NCBI GenBank assembly: GCA_027493875.1
Contig: JAOSJX010000007.1
Span: 1 to 64,000, forward strand
Source of the DNA: Deltaproteobacteria bacterium
GTDB lineage: Bacteria > Lernaellota > Lernaellaia > JACKCT01
DNA: 64,000 nucleotides
Direction of reading: 5' to 3'
Shown: piece after piece, positions 23,676-33,800 of the stretch
Numbering within the stretch: the stretch's first letter is position 1
Layout: each line of letters starts with the position of its first letter
Translations under genes and position numbers: made by a program
The notes under the pieces: model-generated
Told to the model about the DNA's origin: nothing
Databases searched by the model: none
Seen by the model: the letters and a program-made list of their open reading frames with translations, nothing else

Positions 23676-24884
23676 CAAACCCCGGCAGGCCCAGCATCTG
23701 CGGCACGATGCACGAGTTGCTGTTCTCGCAAATCAGTTCGCCGCCCGCGAGAAATTTTTTCCGCGAGCGCCGGCTCCGCGTAAAACGGGCGGCCGACGCC
23801 CACCATGTCCGCCTCGCCCCGCGCGAGAATGTCCTCGGCCTCCTCGCGTGTGCGGATGCCGCCCACCGCGAACACCGGAATCCGCACCGCGGCTTTGACG
23901 GCGGAAAAAATCGAGCGGTTCCACACGGGACGGAACGGAAAACGTTTGGACGCCACCCAGAATCCGGCCTGCGTGGTGCGCAGACGCAGCGCGCTGCCCT
24001 GGAACGCGCGCAGTTTGTCGTGCACCTTGCCCGGCGTGAAACTCGCGGACGGATACGCGCCGCGGCAGATCGCCGTGTTCGGCAGAACGCTGGCGCCCGC
24101 GGGCGTGAGCGCGTCGAAGCCCGCGTCCTCGGCCAGCTTTGCGACGGCCACGCCCATGTCGAGCCCGTAGCCGCCGAAAGGCCGGCCGATTTCCGTCGCC
24201 GCGAACTTGAGCCAGACCGGATAGTCCTCGCCCGCTTCCTCCGCGACGGCTTTTCGGATCTCGCGGAAGAGTTGAAAGCGTTTCTCCACCAACCCGCCGT
24301 AGCGGTCGTCGCGCCGGTTGTAGGTCGGCGAGAGAAATTGGTGGAGCAGCTTCGCATTGCCGCCGGCGAGCTGCACCGCGTCATATCCCGCCTCCCGCGC
24401 CCACGCGGCGACTTGCCCGAAGCGCCGCGCGAGCGCGGCAACCTCCTCCGTGGTCAGCACGTGCGCCCCGCGGTGAACGAAGCGCGCCCACCACGGGACC
24501 GGGCTCGGCGCCAGCGGCGGCAGAAGGCGCCGCGCCATATGTTCGCGGCTCCACGCCTCCAGCGAGTAAACGCCGCCGTGGCCGAGTTGAATGACGATGC
24601 GCGCGCCGGCGTCGTGGACTTTTTTTGACCATCGGCGCGAGATCGGCGATCTGCTCGCGGCCGCGCACGGCCGTCATCCCCGGCGACGTGCACCCTTCCG
24701 GCAGAACGATCGTGTTGCCCTGAATAATGAGCCCCACCCCCGCCTCGGCATTGGGGACGAAGTGGCGCGCGTAACCCTCCGCGTGGTCCCTCGCCGCGCC
24801 GGCCCCTTCGAGCACGGGCGCGCGGTAGAGACGGTTGCGGACGCGGACGCCGCCGATCGTCGCGGGTTCGTTGAGAGCGGGCAT
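23603..24884 (-). CDS. Second old-yellow-enzyme family oxidoreductase, broken frame
   Basis: About 425 residues once segments are joined near 24625, 23760 and 23690. Barrel motifs: RVRNRLYRAPVLEGAG, IVIQLGHGG, AGGNAKLLHQFLSPTYNRRD then DRYGG, FAVGGIRTREEAEDILARG and MVGVGRPFYAEPAL, and a Cys-containing end ENSNSCIVPQMLGLPG. In most relatives the stretch before LLHQF is HAAHGY; here it is AGGNAK, so the usual His pair at the flavin face is missing. No FAD/NAD domain follows, so it is shorter than the FadH-like paralogue at 20548. The 73-base tail overlap with the convergent gene may reflect a wrong stop. Confidence 0.75.
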
Positions 24885-24893
24885 CGGCGATTC

Positions 24894-25682
24894 CTAGAAC
24901 AGACCGCGGAACGCGCCGCCGTCGGCGAGAATCGACGCACCGGTGATGTACGACGCGCGGGTGGAACACAAAAACGCGACGAGCGCGCCGACCTCTTCCG
25001 GGCGGCCCATGCGTCCCATCGGCGCGTCGCGGATGACGCGCGCGGTGGTGCCGTCGCCCTCGGGCTTGATGTCCTCCGTCGCGTCCGGGCCGAGCAATTC
25101 CTTCATGCGGTCGGTGAGGACGGCGCCGGGCAGCACGTTGTTAATGGTGATGCCGCGCGCCGCGACTTCCGACGCCACGGTCTTCGCGAAGCCGGTGAGC
25201 CCCGTGCGCGCGGTGTTCGACAGGATAAGGCCGAGGATGGGCTGCTTCACCGCGATGGACGTGATGTTCACGATGCGCCCGAAGCCGCGCTCGGTCATGC
25301 CCGGCAGCGCGCGGTAGATCATGTCGATGGCGGAGATCATGGAAAGCTCGACGGCCGCGCGGACGTCGTCCAGGCCGAAGTCCTCGTGCGTTCCGGGGGC
25401 GGGCCACCGGCGTTGTTCACGAGAAGGTCGACGCTCCCGAGTTCGGAAATCGCGGTTTCGAAGAGGCGCGCCCGGTCCGCCGCTTTGGTCATGTCCGCGA
25501 TGACCGGTACGGCGCGCACGCCGAAGTCGCGCAGCTCGTCCGACGCGTGTTTCAGCGCGTCCTGCCCCGCGCGCACAGCGCCACGTGCGCACCCTCCGCG
25601 CCAGCTCGACCGCGCACGCGCGCCCGAGCCCCTTGCTCCCCGCGCACACCAGCGCGTTTTTACCCTTTAGTCCCAGATCCAC
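24894..25682 (-). CDS. Short-chain dehydrogenase/reductase with altered active site
   Basis: About 262 residues after joining frames near 25590 and 25400. The nucleotide site is ALVCAGSKGLGRACAVELAR, then VDLLVNNAGG. In the usual catalytic position for YxxxK it reads SNTAR (LILSNTARTGLTGFAKTVAS), so both the Tyr and the Lys are replaced; a set of SDRs with this SNxxR variant exists and its chemistry is uncertain. The C-terminus ITGASILADGGAFRGLF is standard. It ends nine bases before the ATG of the oxidoreductase at 24884, on the same strand, so it is probably co-transcribed with it. Confidence 0.78.
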   Translation of the reverse strand: MDLGLKGKNALVCAGSKGLGRACAVELARRVRTWRCARGAGRAETRVGRAARLRRARRTGHRGHDQSGGPGAPLRNRDFRTRERRPSREQRRWPAPGTHEDFGLDDVRAAVELSMISAIDMIYRALPGMTERGFGRIVNITSIAVKQPILGLILSNTARTGLTGFAKTVASEVAARGITINNVLPGAVLTDRMKELLGPDATEDIKPEGDGTTARVIRDAPMGRMGRPEEVGALVAFLCSTRASYITGASILADGGAFRGLF

Positions 25683-25707
25683 AAACCTCTCCTTCCCGGC
25701 GAACGCT

Positions 25708-26160
25708 TCAGCGTTTTCCGGCCGCTAATCGCCGTCCGGATCTAATCACGATACCACCGCTTCGCGATATCGTCGCGACGAAGGGCCGGTCATGCCCTCC
25801 CAGCAGCCGCCGGAGTCGGGGCATCGCTTTGACGAGCGCTTCGCCCGACGCGCGCCCGCTCATATCCTTGCCCGTTAGAATGAGAACGGCGGCGCGGGAC
25901 GCCGTCACCGCCTGATACTCCGCGCTGTGGCGGCGAATCGCCTTGTCCTTCGTGACGAAGATCCAACCGTGCGCCGCGACCGCCGGAATAAGCTCGTCAT
26001 CGGGCGTGCCGGGCCGAAAGTGATCCGCATGAACTTCCACGCGTTCGCCCGCGTCTTCCAAAACGCGGCGAACCGCGTACCGTCCAAGGCATTCGTCGAG
26101 CAAGAGCGCGGACGTGTCAGGCGGCCTTGCCAAATCCTTCCCAACGAATCGCCATTTCAA
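25708..26160 (-). CDS. PIN-like DUF5615 toxin candidate
   Basis: 150 residues. After an N-terminal stretch the core reads SALLLDECLGRYAVRRVLED, ADHFRPGTPDDELIPAVAAH, WIFVTKDKAIRRHSAEYQAV, VLILTGKDMSG, the alternating acidic motifs of the PIN-like DUF5615 group (LLDE and VTKDK). These are proposed RNases and usually sit behind a DUF433 protein, as here. The ATG at 26160 overlaps the DUF433 stop by 44 bases; related proteins begin close to LLLDE, so translation may start further in. Confidence 0.75.
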   Translation of the reverse strand: MKWRFVGKDLARPPDTSALLLDECLGRYAVRRVLEDAGERVEVHADHFRPGTPDDELIPAVAAHGWIFVTKDKAIRRHSAEYQAVTASRAAVLILTGKDMSGRASGEALVKAMPRLRRLLGGHDRPFVATISRSGGIVIRSGRRLAAGKR

Positions 26161-26800
26161 TGAGATCGGGCTTCAGATTGTAATCCAATGACAATTCCGA
26201 CGTGGATTCCCCGGCCCGGAACCGCTCCGCGAGAATTTCCGTGGGGATGGCCGTTCCGGCGACGACGAGGCGGCCTAAGGCCCGGCGCGGGTCGATCTCA
26301 AGATACCGGGGTTCGTCGGGCTTCCAGAACCATGGAGAAACGGAAAGAACAGCACCGTCGCCGTCGCGGTCGATCCGGCGCAGTGTATGCGTCAACAGAT
26401 CGTGAATTTCCAGTTGCCCCTCGCGCGTCACGTTGACCAGCCCTTCGAGTTCCCGGACGATGAGTTCCGTCCCGTTCGTGAAAAATTCCTGTTGAATCAG
26501 CGGACGCGGTTTTCCGAGTTTTTTTTCGACGTAGCGAAGCGCCTTTCTTATCCGCTGGAGCGGGATAGTGTAATGGCGCCGGATGCTCCCCAGCACGTAC
26601 AATTCGACGATGTTAAGAAAAGACAACGCCATGGGCTCGGTCCGCTCCGGCCGAATGACGCCGCCGACCCAGCCCCGCGCCGTCGACGCGGGCAGGCCGA
26701 GATAATGCGCGGCCTCCGCGACGCTGTAAATGGCTTCCAACCGTCGATCGTCACGCTGGATATTCAATGCCGGCACCGCATCCTCCATCATTTTATTCAT
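26117..26800 (-). CDS. DUF433 antitoxin candidate with HTH-like N-terminus
   Basis: 227 residues. The N-terminal part, YSVAEAAHYLGLPASTARGW, looks like a MerR/excisionase-type helix-turn-helix. The C-terminal 60 residues are DUF433: GRLVVAGTAIPTEILAERFR, AGESTSELSLDYNLKPDLIE. DUF433 proteins are predicted antitoxins that both bind DNA and neutralise the adjacent PIN-like protein. Its stop lies inside the start region of that gene. The product would probably repress its own promoter, upstream of 26800. Confidence 0.75.
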   Translation of the reverse strand: MNKMMEDAVPALNIQRDDRRLEAIYSVAEAAHYLGLPASTARGWVGGVIRPERTEPMALSFLNIVELYVLGSIRRHYTIPLQRIRKALRYVEKKLGKPRPLIQQEFFTNGTELIVRELEGLVNVTREGQLEIHDLLTHTLRRIDRDGDGAVLSVSPWFWKPDEPRYLEIDPRRALGRLVVAGTAIPTEILAERFRAGESTSELSLDYNLKPDLIEMAIRWEGFGKAA

Positions 26801-26840
26801 TGTCCGGTAATCGATCGACGGAAGTCAACGCGACCGGACG

Positions 26841-27062
26841 TTAACGAGGCACCGCGCCGATCTCAAGATAATCGGCAAACGATTCGGCCGGTTCCGGTTC
26901 GACCCCGTCCTCACGCAAACCCTCGAGATGAAGGTCCAATGCTTCCCGAATGTTTTTTTCTACATCGTCGCGATTTTCGCCGGTCGCAACGCAACCGGGA
27001 ACATCCGGCAGATACGCGCTGTAGCCCGTGGCTGTTTTTTCGAAAACAATGAGATAGCGCAT
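26841..27062 (-). CDS. hicB: HicB-family antitoxin
   Basis: 73 residues forming the partial RNase H-like HicB fold: MRYLIVFEKTATGYSAYLPD, VPGCVATGENRDDVEKNIRE, ALDLHLEGLREDG. There is no separate DNA-binding domain, as in short HicB proteins. The ATG (27060-27062) overlaps the TGA of hicA, so the order is hicA then hicB with translational coupling. HicB normally blocks the HicA active site. Confidence 0.88.
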   Translation of the reverse strand: MRYLIVFEKTATGYSAYLPDVPGCVATGENRDDVEKNIREALDLHLEGLREDGVEPEPAESFADYLEIGAVPR

Positions 27063-27261
27063 CAGCCCAAATCCTCCCGATCAAGATCGGCTTGCTTTAG
27101 TATGCTGTTGAGCGTGCCCGGTGCCAAGTCGTGCCCTGGATGCCCGGCGACGGTGACCCGGCCGGGTTTCGTCGGATGTTTAAACTGCCGGTGGCTTCCG
27201 CGGACGGCCACTTCGTACCCCCGTCTTTCAGTGGCGCCTTGGAGATGTCGCGAATTTTCAT
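27062..27261 (-). CDS. hicA: HicA-family mRNA interferase toxin, one frame break
   Basis: Restored length is 66 residues: MKIRDISKA...LKDG, then in the second frame YEVAVRGSHRQFKHPTKPGR, VTVAGHPGHDLAPGTLNSIL, KQADLDREDLG. The catalytic His lies in GSHRQF, inside the double-stranded RNA-binding-like fold of HicA. The break falls in a run of five G at about 27223; six G would keep the frame. Stop 27062-27064 overlaps the hicB ATG. As sequenced the toxin would be dead, but the homopolymer position makes an error more likely. Confidence 0.8.
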
Positions 27262-27384
27262 TTTGCGTTGTTATTTCCGCTTAATTCGACTATCCCTCGT
27301 GTACGGAACACGTCTTCCAGACATTACAAAATAGTCTGTAGGAGAAACACAAGTTCCCTGAATTAACGATGGCGAGGTGGCTAA

Positions 27385-28038
27385 ATGTTCAATCCCAAGA
27401 AATCCACAAGAGAAATAGCACAGCCGAAAGCCGAGAACGCTACTAACGTGCTTGATCTTCGCGTAGTTACCGAGGATTTTGCTCGAGCGCTCGCGAAAAT
27501 TGATAATAGTGGAGCTGTCCATAAGCAGTTTCGCCCAGGAATAGGGCCGTTCGGGGAGGCTGCTGCTGTCAAAGCGTCCCTTGAAATTATGAGAGCAAAG
27601 CGTCGCGACGCATATGCGAAAGCAAAAATAAAGCGACAACCTGATTTGTTAATCCCGACACAATGGCAGATCGAATTCAAAGTGGTTAGACCGTTTGGGG
27701 ATAACGGCAAGGAAGCCGAAAACTGGTCCCAAAATCTACTGCATCCATACGCAGGAAATACCAGCCTGATTGGTGATTGTTTAAAACTCGTTCAATCGAT
27801 ACGGGGGGAAAAAAAGGCGATAATCGCGTTCGGTTACGAGCACTCTGTTCCACAGATCTCATTGGATCCATGCGTGCAAGGATTTGAACTGCTGGCAACG
27901 AAAATGCTCGGGATTCGAATAGCTCCACGTATCGAGTGGCGCATTGGCGGGCTTATCCATCCTGTCCATCAGGTTGTACGCGTTTTTGCGTGGGAAGTTC
28001 TTGGGCGCGATTTCGATGCGTTGATATCTAAAAACTAA
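27385..28038 (+). CDS. Standalone protein with PD-(D/E)XK-like motif, lower GC
   Basis: Intact, 217 residues. It contains RQPDLLIPTQWQIEFKVVRP, in which PD, eight or so residues, then E-F-K match the metal-binding core of PD-(D/E)XK nucleases. The flanks FGDNGKEAENWSQNLLHPYA and DCLKLVQSIRGEKKAIIAFG would supply helix and strand. Its base composition is clearly less GC-rich than neighbouring genes and its codon use includes AAA, ATA and TTA, so it was probably acquired. No methyltransferase or other restriction subunit is adjacent. It sits directly beside two toxin-antitoxin modules. I do not recognise a named family; nuclease is an inference. Confidence 0.6.
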   Translation: MFNPKKSTREIAQPKAENATNVLDLRVVTEDFARALAKIDNSGAVHKQFRPGIGPFGEAAAVKASLEIMRAKRRDAYAKAKIKRQPDLLIPTQWQIEFKVVRPFGDNGKEAENWSQNLLHPYAGNTSLIGDCLKLVQSIRGEKKAIIAFGYEHSVPQISLDPCVQGFELLATKMLGIRIAPRIEWRIGGLIHPVHQVVRVFAWEVLGRDFDALISKN

Positions 28039-28123
28039 ACTCTCGCTCCTTGACGATCCGCCGGGGGTCTCGGATAATCGCGCGGATTTACGTTTTTGCC
28101 GGAAATTCACGAGGAGGTTGGCC

Positions 28124-29391
28124 GATGCCGAGGCGCTTTTTTCGCCGCTTTATTGATCCTGTTGCTCGCGGCGACGGCCGCCGTACCCGCCGGCGCGGAA
28201 ACCGAACCGGCGCGCGTCGGTTTCGGCACGCTGAAAATCTCCGGCCTCTTCCAGGCGGGCTTCAATTACTACATCGGCGACGAGGAGCGCGTGACCGGCG
28301 ACGCCGATCTCAACGGTGACGGCGCCATCGCGCCGAACGGCAGCGAATCGGGCATCACGCACGCGCAGGACCGCGCGACCGACATGGAATTCGTCATCCG
28401 CCGCGCGCGGCTGATCTTTCAGGGCACCGTCGTCGACGACCGCATCGGCTACTTCACGCAGATCGGTTTCGATCACGACACCGGGCCGGAGCTGCTGGAT
28501 ATGCGTCTGGCCTTTTCCTATATCCCCTATACGACGTTCTCGATCGGGCGCTTCCTGCCAAAGTTTACGTACTGGCAGCCGATGTCCAAAAGCACGATCT
28601 ACACCATCGAGTTGCCGCAGATGAACCAGTTGATCGGCATCCAGCGCCAGACCGGCGTCAACGTGGGCGTGTTCCACAAGTATTTCGAACTCGATTTCGG
28701 CGCGTTCAACGGACGCAATGAACCCAACATCGCGCTCAATCCCGCGGACCGCGGCGGCGCGCCGCTCGGCACCAACGGCCAGGGCCAGTGGAACGACGAA
28801 AACACGGCCAAGGACGTCTACGCCGCCGCCGCGGTCAAGCCGATCGACGGGCTGCGCATCTTCGGCGGTTATTGGCTCGGGATGCCGCTCGATTATTTCG
28901 AAACGAAGGACGGCGAACTCGTCGCGCACGACGCGCAGGTGGGCATCGCCGACGGCGGCGCCGTGTATTACTCGACGTTCGGGTTGAACCTCTGGGCCGA
29001 GGCGCTCTATCAGCAGGTGCGTTTCGATTCGAGCCCGTCCACGGACCCGGACGGCGAGCGCCCCAACGATACGTTCGAGTACAACGCGCTGTCCTGGTAC
29101 GCGATGGCCTCGTTCAACTTCAAGAACCAGGGCGTGCCCTTCGAGATCGTCGGGCGCTACGACTACCTGAATCCCGACACGACCGACGACGAGAAGACGC
29201 ACGGCAAGGACGACGAGATCACGCACATCACGGCGGGCTTCAACTACTACATCGAAAGCTACTACGCGATGCTCTCGCTCAACTACATCTACAAGTCCGA
29301 GCGTTACGACATCCTCAACAAAAAGCTCGACGACACGCAGACCGGCATCGCCGACGACGAGCTGCTCTTCCAGGTGCAGGTCGCGTTTTAA
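28124..29391 (+). CDS. OprP-like outer-membrane porin
   Basis: About 422 residues. The ATG at 28124 follows AGGAGG at 28109-28114; the frame then shifts in the T run at 28137-28142 and the signal continues AALLILLLAATAAVPAGAE. The mature protein has alternating aromatic beta-strands (LFQAGFNYYIGDEERVTGD, FVIRRARLIFQGTVVDDRIG, YFTQIGFDHDTGPELLDMRL) and ends VQVAF with a terminal Phe, the outer-membrane assembly signal. The phrase DMRLAFSYIPYTTFSIGRF is typical of phosphate-selective porin O/P relatives. It may take up phosphate or another anion; no phosphate genes are adjacent. Confidence 0.82.
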
Positions 29392-29407
29392 CACGGAAGG
29401 ATGACGC

Positions 29408-30736
29408 ATGAGGCGGGCGCCCTCGCGCTTCGGGTGGCCGGTCCGCATTCTGCTCGCGCTCACGCTGACGACCGGCGTTCTTTTTTTCGTCACGCGCATC
29501 CTTGAAAAGCTTGAAGACGAACAAGTCATCGACACCGCCGTTCCCGACGACCGCGTCGCGCACGTGACCGGGGAGATTTTCGAGCAGCGGCTCATCGACG
29601 GCACGCGTTTTTTCGTCACCGTCGATCCCTCGATGATCGCCTCGATGTTCCCCGTCGAAAAACCCGAAGGCACGTACCGCGTGTTCGTCACCGGAGGCTC
29701 GTTCGCGATGGGAACGCCCTACGTGCACCAGGACCGGCTGCTGCCGGGGTACGGCGGAATCTCGAGTTGGCTGCTCGCCGAGCTTGAAACGCGATTCCCC
29801 GGCGGAAAATTCGAAGTCGTCAATTTCGGCGTGGGCGCCCAGAATTCGTCGCGCGTGCGCGGCGTGGTGCAGCAACTTGTCACGGCGAAACCGGATCTGA
29901 TCGTCGTGCTGACGGGCAACAATGAGGGCTATCTGCCCGCCACGCCCTGGAATGAGGAATTAAACCGCTGGGTCCTCTACCGGGCGCTCAAGAAAACCGT
30001 CGTCCCGAAAACCGCATTGAAAGACCGTCCCTATTTCACCCCGCAGGACCCCGACACCAAGGCGATCGAGGAGAACTTTCAAAACAACATCCGCGCCATC
30101 GCGAAAACGGCGCGGGAGGCCGGCGTCGCGCTCGGCCTCGGGACGCTGCCGATCAATTACCGCTATATCGGCCCGGATCCCCGCGGCGCGGCCGAAAGCC
30201 CCGGAGACGACGCGTTTCAGCGGGGGCTCCAGGCGATGGAGTTGCGCCGATACGAACAGGCCATCGAGGAATTTTCGAAGAGCAAGGACCAGCCGCGCGC
30301 CGCCGCGCGCATCGGCGCCTGCTTTGAAAAACTGGGAGACCCGGAACAAGCCCGGCGTTTCTACCGCGTCGCCGTCCAGCTTCTCCCGCTTAACCGCACC
30401 CGGCCCAGTTACAACGACTTCGTGCGGACGTTTTCGGCCGGGGAGGCGGTCGCGCTGTTCGATCTGGAAAAACGCGCCGAGACATTGGGGGACGCGGGGC
30501 TCCCGCCGCCCTGGTTTTTTTACGACTACTGCCACCTCACCTGGCGCGGCTACGCGGACGCGGCCGCGGAGATCGCCCGCGTGCTCGAAAAAAATCCGCT
30601 CCTCACCGGACGCTTCGGGCCGCCGCTTCCGCCGCGCACCGCCGAGCAGCTTATCGAGCGCTATCACTGGCAGGATCTCTACGTGACGGATCTGAAATTC
30701 AACGACCGCGTGCTCTCCGGCCGCCCGTGGAAGTAG
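29408..30736 (+). CDS. SGNH hydrolase-like membrane-anchored protein with TPR-like segment
   Basis: Intact, 442 residues, 17 bases after the porin gene. An N-terminal span (ILLALTLTTGVLFFVTRIL) leads to an SGNH fold: block I VFVTGGSFAMG with the nucleophile Ser in GGSFA instead of GDS, block III LIVVLTGNNEG, and the catalytic pair DYCHLTWRGYADAA near the C-terminus. Between blocks III and V lie about 80 residues resembling two TPR units (FQRGLQAMELRRYEQAIEEF, KLGDPEQARRFYRVAVQLLP). Likely a periplasmic esterase or acyltransferase acting on an envelope polymer; the substrate is unknown. Confidence 0.72.
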   Translation: MRRAPSRFGWPVRILLALTLTTGVLFFVTRILEKLEDEQVIDTAVPDDRVAHVTGEIFEQRLIDGTRFFVTVDPSMIASMFPVEKPEGTYRVFVTGGSFAMGTPYVHQDRLLPGYGGISSWLLAELETRFPGGKFEVVNFGVGAQNSSRVRGVVQQLVTAKPDLIVVLTGNNEGYLPATPWNEELNRWVLYRALKKTVVPKTALKDRPYFTPQDPDTKAIEENFQNNIRAIAKTAREAGVALGLGTLPINYRYIGPDPRGAAESPGDDAFQRGLQAMELRRYEQAIEEFSKSKDQPRAAARIGACFEKLGDPEQARRFYRVAVQLLPLNRTRPSYNDFVRTFSAGEAVALFDLEKRAETLGDAGLPPPWFFYDYCHLTWRGYADAAAEIARVLEKNPLLTGRFGPPLPPRTAEQLIERYHWQDLYVTDLKFNDRVLSGRPWK

Positions 30737-30833
30737 CCACCGCCGCGCCGTTGCCGCGATCGTGCCCGACATTCGACATTCCATATTCCACATTCAGGCG
30801 CATCGGGAATGTTTCGCGCAGCCGCGAACCGTT

Positions 30834-33800
30834 CTAATCCGGAATCGCCGGCGATGTATAAAGCGTCCCGATAATCTCAATATCCGGCCGGCGGCTGCGA
30901 AAATTCGCCAGCCCTTCCGCGGTGACGTCGGTGGCGGCGAGGCCGAGCACGCGCAAATTCGACGCATCCTTCAGGCGCATCAATCCTTTGTCGCTAACCG
31001 GCAGGCCTTGAAGATCCGCTTCCTCAAGATTCGGGATGCGGGCAATGGCGCCAAGGCCGTCGTCGGTGACCTGCGTAAACCAGAGTTCAACCGTCTCAAT
31101 CGTTCGGCTCTCGGCGAGGGCGTCGAGCCCCTTGTCCGTCACGGCCGTTCCGCCGATCTCCAGCGACCGGAGATTCGGCATGGCCGCGAGATCCGCCAGT
31201 CCGGCGTCGGTGATTTTCGTCCCGGTCAGTTCAACCGCGTTCAGCACCGGCTGGCGCGCCAGATATTTCATGCCTTCGTCGTCGATGGCCGTGAATTCGA
31301 ATTCAACGCCGTCGATGTGCGGCAGGAGCGGGAAATCCCGGAGGCCCTCCGACGTCAGGCGCGTGCCGCCCGCGTTCAACTCGCGTAACACCTTCAAATT
31401 TCGAAGTTGCTTGACCCCCTCGTCGGAAAACATCGAATCGCCGAGATCCAGCTCTTCGAGATCCCGAAAATGCCCGATGGATTCCGGCCCCGCGCCCGTG
31501 ACGCGCGTGCGGCCGACGTCGAGCCTTGAGAGGTGGGTGAAGTTCGCCAGCTTCGCCAGACCGGCGTCCGAAACCTGCGTCTCCCACAAATAAAGTTCGC
31601 GCATCCGCACCATGCCCGCGAGATGCGTCATCCCCTCGTCGCCAACGGCCGTACTGTCGAGTTTGATCCGGCGCATCTGGCGCAACCCGGCCAAGTGGGC
31701 GAGTCCCGCGTCGGTGACGCGGGTGGCGCGAAGGTCGAGGTCCCGCAGACGGCGGTTGGCGGCGATGGCCCGCAGCCCGTCGTCGTTCACGTCCGTCAGG
31801 CCGAGTTGCAGCGTGTGGAGATTCGTCTGGCCGGCGAGATGCTTGAGGCCGGACCCGTCGATGCCGTTGCCGCGAAGCCCGAGCCGTTCCAGCCGCGACA
31901 GCGCCGCCAAGTGCGCGAGTCCGGCGTCGGTCACGTTCGTATCGCCCAGCTCAAGGTCGATCAAATTCGTCAGCGGCTCCAGATGAGCAAGGCCCGCATC
32001 GTCCGCGTCCGTGTGCTTCAGATCGAGGCTGCGCAATTCCGTCAGGCCGGAAAGATGCGTCATCCCGGCGCCCGTGACGCGCGTCAGCCACAAATCGAGA
32101 CGCGTCAAATTCTTCAGCGTACCGATCGCGCGCAACGATTCGTCGGTGATGTTCGTCATCCCCGCGCTGAGGCTCGTGAGCCGCGGAAAGCGCTCCACGA
32201 CGGAAACGCCGCGGTCCGTTACCGGCAACTGCGCCAGATCGAGCTTTTCGAGATTGGCCAACGCCGCGAGCTTCCACAGTCCGGCGTCGTCGACGCGCGA
32301 GTAACCCACCGCGAGCTCGCGCAGCTCCGGCAACGTGCCGACGGCCCCGGTCACGCGATTCCCGATGCCCGTCCGTCCGAGATACAGCACGCGAAGATTT
32401 TTCAGCGGCAAGAGAAACGGAGCCGCGCCGTCCGTGATGGAGGACCCGCCGAGACTCAAGCGCGCGAGCCCCGGCATCGCGGCCAGCGGCGCCAGATCCT
32501 CGTCGCCGAGCGCGGTCAAGGAAAGATCGAGCGAATGCAGGTGTGGAAGCGACGAAATCGCCCGCAAACCCTCGCCGCCGACCGGCGTCGCCGCCAGCCC
32601 CAGCTTCTTGAGATCCCGGCAGCCGAGAAGATGCTTGAGCGCCGCGTCCGTCAAATCGACGCCGTAAAGTTCCAACTCCTCCAGACCGGCGATCCGGCCG
32701 ACCGCTTCGAGCGCCGTCCCCGTCGTTTCCGTCGCGCCGATGTTGAGGCTCGCAAGCGACGGCAGCGCATCCAACTTTCCCGCGCCTTCGTCCGTAATGA
32801 GCGTTCCCCAGAGATCCAACTCGCGTAGCCGCGCCAGCGAAGCGATGACCGGAACCGCCTCGTCGGACACTTTCGTATTGCGCAGCGACAACGATGCCAA
32901 CCGGTCCAGACCGCGCAACGCGACGATGCCGTCGTCCGTGACGGGCGTTTCGGAAAGATTCAGCTCCGTCACCGCAGCCGGAAGGTGAATCTCCTGCATC
33001 ACGGTGTCGTCCGACTCCTCCAGACGCACTTCAATCGCGCGGTCCGCATACGCGTTCAGACAATCGGGACGTTCGATGACGCCGTCGTCGTCGGCGATGG
33101 AAAGCGCAACAACCTCGCCGCGCCGGGAAGCGACCGCCGCGGCGAATTTCTCGTCGCACAAAACCGCCCAGTCCAGACGCATCGCCGGCAGCGCGTCAAA
33201 GCCCGTGACGATCCGCGCCGCGGTGGCGGCGTCGGCGCCGGTCAGATCGACGCCCGCCGGCGGGGCACGCCGGGCCGGGGGTTTTTTCTTCGTGCCGCCG
33301 TTCGCCGCTCTCACGACGCGTTCCATTTCCAAATAGTCCGGATTATCCGGGTCGAGGCGCAGCAGTTCCTCAACGACCGACGCGGCCGCCTCGGCGTTTC
33401 CCGCGTCGATATGGCGAATCGCCAGACGGCGGAGCTTGGCCTCGTGAAGGTTCACCTCGTGCCCGGGCGACGACAAATCGCCGCGCATTTTCGCCATGTC
33501 CGCCGCGGAATACGTCAGGTACGCCAATCCCAGCGTGGCGTAGGGACAGTAGTACCGTTTGTTGTCCTCGTTCTGCGCGCGGAACAGGCGCTCGGCCTCC
33601 CTCGGATCGGCCGCAACCACCGTATCCAAATCCATCGATTGACTTTGCGTCCCGCCTTCCCCCTTCGGGCCAAAGGCGTTTGACGCGTTTCCGGTAAACG
33701 AACTGCGTCGGACCGTCGCCGAGTGGAACCGCATTCGCATCGTCCGCGGCCTGAATCTTCTGGATCAGCGTCTGAACGCGCTCGTACGCGTACATGCGCC

